From positions 113,458,577 to 113,522,576 of the forward strand of contig NC_092859.1 in the NCBI RefSeq assembly GCF_032062135.1: 64,000 nucleotides of DNA. The letters run 5' to 3'. The translations under genes were made by a program, and so were the position numbers. Source of the stretch: Pyxicephalus adspersus. Its lineage: Eukaryota; Chordata; Amphibia; Anura; Pyxicephalidae. The notes beneath the pieces were generated by a model. It did not search any database, had not been told where the DNA came from, and worked only from the letters and a program-made list of their open reading frames with translations. Within the stretch, counting starts at the first letter, position 1, and every line of letters begins with the position of its first letter. This document shows, piece by piece, positions 1-10,000 of the stretch.

Positions 1-165
1 ATCAACAGTGTCAAAAGCAGAGGAAAGATCAAGGAGAAGGAGCAGGGAAAAGTTGCCTTGAGACTTAGCTCTGATGAGGTCATTGGCCACTAGTAAGAGC
101 TGTTTCAGTGGAATGGGCAGCTCTAAAACCAGACTGGAGGGGTCAAGGAGAGAGCTGGATGCTGC
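1..165 (-). mobile_element. Decayed L2/CR1-type LINE reverse-transcriptase fragment
   Basis: The reverse complement reads, with a frame change in the middle, SSLLDP, then HSTETAL, then NDLIRAKSQG and LLLLDLSSAFDTVD. This is reverse-transcriptase motif A of non-LTR retrotransposons with its catalytic aspartate. The fragment is frameshifted and cut by the window edge, so it is dead. The family is inferred from the motif wording. Confidence 0.75.
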
Positions 166-557
166 ACAAGTTGTGATAAATAAAATGTGAAAATGCTATA
201 CTATACTATACAGTGCAATATGGAGCTTTGCTTTAGTTTCAATATAGAACATTTGGTAGCTAAAAGATTTCAATAGTTATATGACCCTAGTAAGGTCTCT
301 GTAGCATCCTGTTTTCATTTTGCCTTGTACAATAAATTAATGTCTTTTCTTGCTTAGATGCCAATACATGTATTCAAAGCTTACACCAATATCTTTCCAG
401 AAGTTTGTGTTCCAGGAAAATGCAGAATAATAAATAAAGGAAGTACAAAAGGTGTATGAACGCTTCCAAAACCAAAGATTGTTCCAAACATAAAACAGGG
501 TCAGTCAACAGTAACAAGCAAAGATACATGAAGCATACAGTGTTATGGCTACATATG

Positions 558-581
558 ATATATATATATATATATATATAT
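558..581. repeat. (TA)n microsatellite
   Basis: About twelve uninterrupted TA dinucleotides. Confidence 0.95.
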
Positions 582-703
582 GACATATATGTTATTGAAT
601 ACCGATAAGAAAACTGACATTTTTATTGTTTTTTTTTTTCTAATGTAATATACATTAATGTACTTAATTATAAGCTTTAGTCAAAGGCAGATTTTATATA
701 CAT

Positions 704-1962
704 AAACCTGACACTTTATTAGGTACACCTTGCTAGTAACAAGTTGGAACCCCTTTGCCTTTAGAGCTGCTGTAACTCTTCATGGCAAAGATTCAACATT
801 TTTCAAAGATTTTGGTCCATCTTGACATTGATTGAATTAAATTGTGAATCTCCCATTCTACCACATCCCAAAGGTGCTCAATTGGATTGAGATCTGGTAA
901 CTGTGGAGTCCATTATAATTTGATTTTGGCTTTGTGACATGGTGCGTTAGTAGCTATGTGCAGAAAGTAGCCATCAGAAGATGGGTATAATGTGGTGGGA
1001 TGGACAACAGCAACAAAACTAAACTAAATGATGCTTAGTTGGTACTAAGGTTGATCAAGAAAATATCCCCTGTGTCATTACACCACTACAATGAGCCAGA
1101 ATCATTGATATAAGGCAGGATGGATCCATTCTTTTATGTTGGTAATGCCAAATGTTAACCTTTCTATCTGAATGTTGCAGAAGAAATTCGGTCTTCTCAA
1201 ACCAGGCAATGATTTTCCTATCTTCCCTTGTCCAGTTTTAGTGAGCCCNNNNNNNNNNNNNNNNNNNNNNNNNNNNNNNNNNNNNNNNNNNNNNNNNNNN
1301 NNNNNNNNNNNNNNNNNNNNNNNNNNNNNNNNNNNNNNNNNNNNNNNNNNNNNNNNNNNNNNNNNNNNNNNNNNNNNNNNNNNNNNNNNNNNNNNNNNNN
1401 NNNNNNNNNNNNNNNNNNNNNNNNNNNNNNNNNNNNNNNNNNNNNNNNNNNNNNNNNNNNNNNNNNNNNNNNNNNNNNNNNNNNNNNNNNNNNNNNNNNN
1501 NNNNNNNNNNNNNNNNNNNNNNNNNNNNNNNNNNNNNNNNNNNNNNNNNNNNNNNNNNNNNNNNNNNNNNNNNNNNNNNNNNNNNNNNNNNNNNNNNNNN
1601 NNNNNNNNNNNNNNNNNNNNNNNNNNNNNNNNNNNNNNNNNNNNNNNNNNNNNNNNNNNNNNNNNNNNNNNNNNNNNNNNNNNNNNNNNNNNNNNNNNNN
1701 NNNNNNNNNNNNNNNNNNNNNNNNNNNNNNNNNNNNNNNNNNNNNNNNNNNNNNNNNNNNNNNNNNNNNNNNNNNNNNNNNNNNNNNNNNNNNNNNNNNN
1801 NNNNNNNNATTGGAAGTGTGTATGTAGCTTAACTTCAGCAGGTTACCTTGACAGTGTCTACATGTCTAGATCTAATTGCTGGGATGTGATATGCTGGTTA
1901 GATATTTGTGTTAGCAGTTGAACAGGTGAACATAATAATGTGGCCAGTGAGTGTATATATAA
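704..1962 (-). mobile_element. Tc1/mariner-like transposon remnant split by an assembly gap
   Basis: The left end has ACACTTTATTAGGTACACCT and the right end has an inverted relative (GAACAGGTGAACATAATAATGTGGCC), as in a widespread vertebrate Tc1-like family. The interior matches its transposase in antisense (CACCACATCCCAAAGGTGCTC; GCAGGATGGATCCAT). Stops and indels show it is inactive. Bases 1249-1808 are N, so part of the transposase is missing from the assembly. Confidence 0.85.
1249..1808. other. Assembly gap (560 N)
   Basis: A run of N inside the Tc1-like element. Confidence 0.99.
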
Positions 1963-2449
1963 ATTTGGATTGCACTCAGGATATACATGAACACAGCATA
2001 ACCCAGGGACTTTTTACACATAGTCATACCATCTGGCTTGCTCATGTAGGACATTGGATGTTTATCCATTTACCTACATTTTAAAAATATGTGTCCAATG
2101 TGAAACAAAGTTTAATTTTCAGTAACCAATAAGTTCACTTATACTAAGAGAATTTTACTGTCTACTGTTAGGATTTTAGAGGACCAGCACATGTAATGAT
2201 CTTTCTATTATAGTAATTACCAATGTGATGTAGTTGAGAAAATTGGTGTTTAGTATTCTACAGGCATAAGCATGGGGTGGTATTTTAATGTAACTATAAC
2301 TTTAATTGCATAATGTGTAGTGTGTGTTATGTTTTGTTTATCTTAGTTGTCTCTGTTCTTATTATGTGGAGCAGTGTTTTGGGTGGTTTGAGCGATGATT
2401 TTCCCCTGGGCTACAATGTTTTTTTAACAAAGATTACTATATGACTATG

Positions 2450-2495
2450 TACACCGTGCTGTGTAATATGTCAGTGCTATATAAATAGATAATAT
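2450..2495 (+). repeat. LINE/SINE 3'-tail fragment
   Basis: GTGCTGTGTAATATGTCAGTGCTATATAAAT matches, on the opposite strand, the repeat that is arrayed at 5018-5526. Confidence 0.7.
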
Positions 2496-2919
2496 TGTTA
2501 TAAGGTATTTTGGGTCAATTAAATGGCTAATAAATAAAACCATTTCAGTATTTAGGCTAGGTGGCTACTAAAAAGTCTCAGGGACTGGTTGTCTCCATGT
2601 ATTCCTATAAAGAAGCCAGTATTCTGTGGCAGAGTATGATAAGAAAGCAGAGTGTGATAAGAAAGTAACACAAGGCCCCTTTCAAGAACCACAGCTGCTC
2701 CAAAACCCCTGTTCAAATACTGTGCATTTTTTATTGTCTACCTTGGCGTTTGACATCTTTTGTCCTGCATTTGTCCTGCATTTGAGTGTAACTGTAGAGA
2801 TAGAAGCAAACTGCCGTTCAGGAATCCACCACAACTGCAGCGAAGAGCAAACAAATGCACAACATGAATACCAGCTTTGGGTCACCAAACGCTGCAGTCA
2901 ACTATAAGTCTAAAATGGC

Positions 2920-3124
2920 CCTAAGGCTATGTTCAGACTGGTGTTGAGGTTACGATGCAGTTACTACAGTTATAAAGTACATGAATGGGGTTGGCAGTGA
3001 GCAGATCAGTACTGGCAGCTGCTTCCCCTGTAAAATGTTTAAATGGTGGTTCTTAAAGAAAAGGTGCAGCTGTGAAGGTAGCCAAGAAGGACTGTGGTTC
3101 CCAGTGTCAGTTTGAACATAGTTA
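2920..3124. mobile_element. MITE-like element with imperfect terminal inverted repeats
   Basis: The left end GGCTATGTTCAGACTG and the right end CAGTTTGAACATAGTT are inverted copies with two or three mismatches, about 205 bp apart. No coding content and no clear target duplication were seen. Confidence 0.6.
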
Positions 3125-4089
3125 AGATGGAGTTGGGATCTCTAGGAGTAAGCATCACAGCGCGGTCTCTGAAGATTATAACAAGATCATGTGTGTCTAA
3201 ATGCTAAAAGAATATCTTTTCAGGTTTGATACATTTTAGGGAGGACCTATGTATTATGCCAGAATGTGTCCTTGTAACCTACTGTAAACAGAACTAATAT
3301 AAAAAATGATCTGTGAACTTCAAAAGAATGCTTCCCAATATATTGGAGATGAGGATAGGAGGGGGGTTTGAAGCCAAAATCAAAAGTTCACCCTGAGCTA
3401 GGAAATGTGTTCCCGACAGTATCTGGACCTGGGGAAAATAAAGGGGAAAAATGTTGCAGCCACCATCTTTAAGGACCAGCAAGATGCAATTTATTAAATG
3501 TTTGTTTTGTTGGTAAATTGATAAGCCTCAAATATATTAATTTCCATAATATCCTCAGATTTGTAAGTTTGTAATATTATAATGTAAATCGAAATATGGC
3601 TGATGTGTAGAAATGCAATTGTCACTCATCTGTAAGACTGATGGCTTACTTCAGAGAGATGCTTAGAACATGCATGATTTATTCACATATCCTTATTCGG
3701 TTGTATCGTCTGATGGAAAAGAACATCGCCTTAATTTAGTTAGTAGCTCTTCCAGACTTTCACAGACAGTCCCAAGGCTTTAATCCTGATTACTCTATTG
3801 TCTAGCATGCATTCAATTATATTTATAACTGGATCCAAGTTTCTGTATTATCCCAAAATTTTGCAAAGTTTATGTTAACCAAGACTTTGGTTTTCATTTG
3901 AATAGATTATAGGCATGGTGACTTTGTTAGCTCTCTGTTTATATCTATAGGCAAAAAAAAGCAAATATGCACAAATCACTTGGTTTGCTGAAGCTGTGTT
4001 TATTAGTAATATTTGTTCAAAAACACATAATCTCGAATTATAATATATTCCATTCTGTTTTGCATATTTTACACTTCCACTCTACAGAC

Positions 4090-4136
4090 TGGGCCTGATT
4101 TATAAAAGCTGTCCAAAACTGGAGAAGATAGATTGT
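4090..4136 (+). repeat. Fragment of palindromic MITE (same family as 23637-23857)
   Basis: GGGCCTGATTTATAAAAGCT and CTGGAGAAGATAGA match the left arm of the element at 23637-23857. Confidence 0.6.
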
Positions 4137-5017
4137 AAGCTTTTCTGGGCATGCGTATCACATTTATTTTGTTTGCCACAGAATGTTATTTTGCATTGCA
4201 GCTTTATATTCCAGCAGCACACAATATGTCTGAGATATCCAACTCCAGTCTTTAAGGGCCACAAAAAGGCCAGGCTTTTCATATAAGCAGAACTTTTTAT
4301 GTCTTGTTGTAAAACCACACCTTACTAAACATATCTGCTAGAGAAACACTAAAATGTGTGAGGATCCCAGCCCTTCCCGCAATTGGGAAGGGTTAACAGT
4401 CGGAGTGCTCTTATTAGGTAAATGAGAGGTAAAATTTAAAGTAATTTAGCTGATGGAAATCCTAAGTGGAAGCTCAAAGGAAATCCTTAATTCTGTGGGT
4501 CACCGTCAGGAGAATTCCCAGACAGTTTATGAATGATAGTGACCTACATTAACCTCTTCCCTGCCTGTAGCATTCTGCTATGTGCATTCATTAAAGCATG
4601 TTCTGAGTCAGTGACCTGTGACCCTGCATGAAGTCATCAGAGGTACCTCAGCACCACTAAATAGCTTGCTTGTCATTCTACACACAGAGAACATGCTGGA
4701 AAATACTCACACTGACTGGACACATGACACACACCCTAAGCCTACATTCACAATTTATTCCCCCTCTAGAATGACAGGACGGATTTGTGTAGTGACAGAA
4801 CACAGGGGGTTCCAGATATAATATTCCCTGTTATATCTTGTTGTCTTTTATTAGAACTGACTTTGAAATACAGTTTTTGTATAATAAACCTGTTTCTTTA
4901 AACCGTACTTGTAAGAAATGGAAATGTCAGTGCTTGCAGCGTATCACATGAATGAATGAAGGGAAAATGTGCTTGTCAGATGTCTATGAGAGCCTGCTGT
5001 TATTAATATTATTATTA

Positions 5018-5526
5018 TTATTATTATTAATTAACAGGATTTATATAGCACCAACATATTATGCAGTGCTGTACATTATTAGTATTATTATTAATAAACA
5101 GGATTTATGCAGTGCTGTACATTATTATTATTAATAATATTATTAATAATAAACAGGATTTATGCAGTGCTGTACATTATTAATATTATTATTATTATTA
5201 TTATTAATAAACAGGATTTATATAGCACCAACATATTATGCAGTGCTGTACATTATTAGTATTATTATTAATAAACAGGATTTATGCAGTGCTGTACATT
5301 ATTATTATTTTTAATATTATTAATATTATTATTATTAATAATAAACAGAATTTATATAGCGCCAACATTTTATGCAGCGCTGTACATCATTATTATTAAC
5401 AGGATTTATAAAGCGCCAACATGTTACGCAGTGCTGTATGTTAAATAAGGGTTGCAAATGACAGATGAATACAGACAGTGACACAGGAGGAGAGGACCCT
5501 GCCCCGCAGAGCTTACAATCTAGGCT
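5018..5526 (-). repeat. Multiplied LINE/SINE 3' tail with (ATT)n microsatellites
   Basis: The segment AACAGGATTTATATAGC-CCAACA-TATGCAGTGCTGTACATTATT recurs about seven times in whole or part, separated by ATT/TTA runs. The block ends with a longer unit holding GACACAGGAGGAGAGGACC and GAGCTTACAATCTAG. On the minus strand this order (GTAAGCTC, GCAGGGTCCTCTCC, AATAAT tail) resembles the 3' ends of L2/MIR-type elements. It lies 1.2 kb before FLNC. Confidence 0.8.
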
Positions 5527-5654
5527 TGCTGTTTCTAAATCACGCAAGTAATGTATAGGTAACATTTCTAAATGAAATAAGAACGCATGTTTTCACTAAA
5601 ATATACCCTACTGAAATGATTTATTACAGAATATAGAATGATCCGCCAGATTTA

Positions 5655-5693
5655 AAATAGTTATGTTGTTATATACAAACAACATAACTATTT
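5655..5693. repeat. Perfect 16-bp inverted repeat with 7-nt loop
   Basis: AAATAGTTATGTTGTT (5655-5670) is exactly complementary to AACAACATAACTATTT (5678-5693). It lies about 1 kb upstream of the FLNC ATG and its role is unknown. Confidence 0.85.
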
Positions 5694-5879
5694 CAATACC
5701 TATATTAATACATACCTATACCAGAATACATAGTTTATATAAGGATGACAGTATGTTTTTGGGAGGTGATTAATTGAGGGGTGGTGGTGGTCTCCCTTGC
5801 ATTACATCTGCTGCTTTTGTTAACTTGTGTTGTAAGATCCCCTTCCCTCTGCCCCCATCCCAGACAGACCTCCCTGACA

Positions 5880-6681
5880 TGGGGTGTCTAAAAATACTGA
5901 GATGTTACAAGCAGTTGAAGCATGGTGAAGGGAGCCAATCCTAGGCCCAGCTATGCATAGCACCCAATCCTGGTCTTGTTCACTATCTCAGCAGGGATTA
6001 GAAAATACTCATCTTAGTTGTATATGGTCATGGCTAAGGCATTCCTGGGAGTCCATGCCTCTGACGTTGGGGGGAGGGAAAAGGAGAGGAGATCAAGGAG
6101 GGAGGGGGATCAGTTTTCTTTAAAACCAACACCATCCTGGTCTCCACACTTTCAAACAAGTTTGCTAAAAGCCCTCTGCTTTCAGCTGTCTCTCCATTGA
6201 CTTTCCTCCTCTATAGCTGGAACTTGTACATCTCTGGATCAGCACTTCTTCTATATCATATGAAGCTTTTTTTTTCCTAACTGTTCTCTGACAAAACATC
6301 TTTATCACAAAGCAGCCCTGCTGTATTTATCTGATCCCCACAAAGCAAGGATTGACTGAAAGGAAACAGAAGACAGGAAGAGTTGGGGAAAGGTGGAAGC
6401 GGATTACATTGTGATAACCCTCCATACCCCTCCTGCTGCTCTCTCAGCCTGCTGAAAGAGTTAACTACAACTTGCCAAGAAACATCTCACTCTTTCCAAC
6501 AAGAGGACGAATAATAAGGGAACTAATTTGATTGTTGAGGTCTGTTTCAGCAGCTTGAACTCAATTTCACAGTGAGGGTTTGGATATAGAAGTCCTTACA
6601 CCCCCTATTTTTTCCTCCACCCTTTTTTTCCTCTTCTTGATCCCCTTATAAAAAGCAGAAAGCTCCAAATCTAAAGCCAAC
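5880..6681 (+). promoter_or_regulatory. FLNC: Putative FLNC promoter and 5'UTR
   Basis: The 0.8 kb before the ATG carries motifs expected for a muscle gene. There is an exact M-CAT (CATTCCT, 6040-6046), an E-box CAGCTG (6183-6188) and a near MEF2 site (CTAAAAATAC, 5888-5897). A pyrimidine-rich tract covers about 6600-6646. TATAAAAA at 6647-6654 is only 28 nt before the ATG, too close to be a convincing TATA box, so the start of transcription is not placed. Motif matches alone are weak evidence. Confidence 0.45.
6040..6046 (+). promoter_or_regulatory. M-CAT (TEAD) motif
   Basis: Exact CATTCCT, 636 bases upstream of the FLNC ATG. M-CAT sites bind TEAD factors and are common in muscle promoters. 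Chance occurrence is possible. Confidence 0.35.
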
Positions 6682-7033
6682 ATGAGTACCAACGACTACC
6701 ACGACCAACACCAGTTTTATCAAGGAGAGGAGGCAGAAGAGATGCCAGCTACAGAGAAGGACCTGGCAGAAGATGCCCCCTGGAAGAAGATCCAACAGAA
6801 CACATTCACCAGGTGGTGCAATGAGCATCTCAAATGTATGAACAAACGTATTGGGGACCTGCAAAAAGATCTCACTGATGGCCTCAAACTCATAGCCCTG
6901 CTGGAGGTGCTGAGTCAGAAGAAGATGTACAGAAAGTACCACTCCAGACCTAACTTCAGGCAAATGAAGCTGGAGAATGTGTCTGTGGCCCTGGAATTCC
7001 TGGACAGAGAACACATCAAGCTGGTGTCCATAG
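6682..7033 (+). CDS. FLNC: FLNC exon 1: start codon, N-terminus, most of CH1
   Basis: This exon codes for residues 1-117 plus one base. An acidic lead is followed by the CH1 actin-binding domain, visible as [17 protein letters not shown] and [19 protein letters not shown]. The ATG has A at -3. The donor ATAG|GTACAA leaves phase 1. The next exon lies 17 kb away. Confidence 0.97.
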
Positions 7034-10000
7034 GTACAAAACTTTTTACTTCTATACAACAATTCTGATAAATATGTAAATGTATTAAAATAGATCACAT
7101 CATTGTTACTCAGGGTGGAAATGATAGCTAAATACATATTTTTATATTTTGATGTGCAGATACACAAACTACACATGCCTACACACAAATGTGCAATGAA
7201 TACACATACACAGCATAGGCACTACATAACACATACATATACAGCATAGGCACTACATAACACATACATATACAGCACACACACAAGTATTGTGCTAAAA
7301 CTTTATAACACAGCACTTACCAGTAGCAGGTAATTCACAGTATTCATCACCAAGACAAATGTAAAGTCTGTGAAAAGACTGTAATAATGAGAGATGAGAA
7401 ATCCAAGAGGCAGTACTTACATTAACTTGTGATCACTGGTTGCAATTCATAAGTAGGCTTACTTTTTAACACTGGTTTGTTCAAACTGTGCATATCTTTC
7501 AGTGTGCAGTGTTTTTGAAAAATATATTTTATTTGTTTATTTTATGATAAGCAAAAACAGAACAGGATTACTGCAAGTCTTGACTCTCACTGTATTTATT
7601 ATGCCACTAAACCACTAAAACTTCTGAAACAGAATGCAGGAGAGTGTTTCTGAGGAGAGTTAAATATTGATTTTTATGTCTTGTATATGTTTAATTCCAC
7701 CAAATTTCATTATGTGAGATTGAGTGCATATACACTGACAGTAAATGCATGCATTTGAATTGCAAAAGCAGTGCACCCTGTTTAGCCTGCAGTATAAATG
7801 CACCTTAATAGGATCTGCTGCATCCAAAGCAGAGCAATGCAAAGCAGGTCAGACACAACTTTTGAACTTCAATGTGCACTGCTTTCATAAATTCAGTGGG
7901 ATTTTACTGAGCAGCCCTTGATTTGCTTTCCAAACACATGTGAAATACAGGAGAACATGGTCCCTTCACATTAGCCAAAAGTAAAAGTTGTTTCAGAACT
8001 TTTGTATAACTTTTGCACATTCTAAACTTTGTAATTCTGGTATAGTACAGTCCAAAGAGTGTCATGTTGGTGTTTATTAAAAAGCAAGAATTATCTACTA
8101 GTGATTATATCTTTTTTTGAAAGACAAGTGAATACATTTTACATGATATATTTTAATATATATGCCAGCAAATACAGGGCTTTTAAAGTGATAGGTTAGT
8201 CCATGGATGCCTTGTTTTATCATGGAAATAATAGATTTTGATTGTAGTTGCTTTTGATTCACTAGTCACTATATTTGGACATTATGGACCTTAACTTGGC
8301 TTATTGTGTTACAAATTTGCTACATAGTCTTCAAGAGCACATACAAGGAGGGGGTATGACACTTTTACAACCCTCCCTGGTCTGGAAACATGAGAGTAAT
8401 ACTGTGATAAACTGTTGCTGAAAACTTTTGGTATCTGATCATACAGTTGATGCAGACTGGCCAATCTATTTTGGCAATATACAGGCAATATTAAACATCT
8501 CCTATATAAGTTCAGTTGAAGTGCAATATGTTTATTTAGGGAATGTGTCAGTTGGAAATCCAACATTTATAGGCTGATTTACCAATATTAAAGCATTTTC
8601 ACCTAGGCTGTGAGACCGATGGTAAGGTTGTGGTGGTTACTGTACCCTTATACCACGAATCGTTTAGGTGGGCAAGAGGTTGGCATGGTGCTATCTGCCA
8701 GGATTTGTTCCGGAACTGCTGTTCTCAACTCTTAGAGTCCTTTAACATTCTCTACTCCTTTAGTAAATCAACTCATTCAAGCAAATCTGTGGTCATGTCT
8801 GGAGTTTCTCCAATCAAAACTTATGTAGGGTTGATGTCTCTTCCCAACCTAATGTGATGGTACCGGGCCAATCACCAAGTTCCAGCACTTTTGTAGGGAG
8901 TAAGCCACATGTTCCTCCATATGTGGGAGTACTCCTTTACAACTGGACACTTCTTTCAATGGCAGAGAGAACATAAAAATGAGCATGCACTGTTGAAGAA
9001 GAGGCATTAAAGCAATGGCAATGTACAGGTTTGCTTTGAATATGACTATTTTACTCTAGGCTTAGTTTAATGTAATTTTGTCCTAACTGATGGAAATGTT
9101 TAGAGGTGTTTAGCTGACATCATTGTTTAGAACAATAAGTAAGAGAGACATTATCTGACATTCATTGTTTAGAATTCAGCAGGTGCAGAACAACATTTTT
9201 ATGGCCCAGTCAGTACATGTCATATTTATACCATACACAGCGAGACAATATGTGAGGGTGATGTCATCATAATGAGGTAATTGGATCAAATAGAAGGTTG
9301 ACACTAATATACAACAAAAAGTCCTAATATTGGTGTAAAATGCAACATCTGGTAAAATTATGTTTGTATGCTATGTTTAGGATTATATATCCATTGCATT
9401 ACCGAACATGATGTGACAATTGCTCATTCTTATCAAAAAATGAGGAGAAAGGCTAAAGTAAAGCTATACATGAATCAACTTGCACATGCTGCAAAATGCG
9501 GCTAAACAGAAATTGACTGAAAAGCCTCACCAGACCCATCAGATACTTGTACAATCTATGGAAGTTTTCTAACCTGACCAATATGATTTTTTTTGATCCT
9601 TTACTTGATATCCATTACCTTTGGTTGATTCAGAAATTTAGAATTAATTTATGGCTAATTCAATATAATGATCAAAGCGGAAACTGACCCTTGTAGGGAT
9701 GGCTCTTACCCATGTTAGCATTCTGGGCATATATAGATTGCCATTGCTGACTTGCTGATCTGAAAATGGTAGTTGCCGGACTATTGTCTTTTGTGGAAGT
9801 GTCTAAGATCCAAGCTTTTTCATGATTTTACCCTAAAAAATATTTGTTTAGCTGTTGTTTTAGAAGCCTATGAGATGTAGAACATTTTTGGTTATTATTC
9901 TAAATTAATTTAGTCTTTTTTACGAGTTCAGATAATTTTAAACTCTTTGATGGCATTGGGGACATGACATGGGGAGATTATAATGCAAATAAGCAACTTC

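Noticed and set aside
1172..1921. Open frames crossing the first N run
   Set aside because: Most codons are N and the flanks belong to a Tc1-like element in antisense.
5655..5693. microRNA precursor
   Set aside because: The stem is 16 bp, too short for a typical pre-miRNA.
6647..6654. TATAAAAA as the FLNC TATA box
   Set aside because: Only 28 bases from the ATG, which would leave almost no 5'UTR. More likely a chance match inside the 5'UTR.
6646..7188. 180-codon minus-strand open frame
   Set aside because: Antisense shadow of FLNC exon 1.
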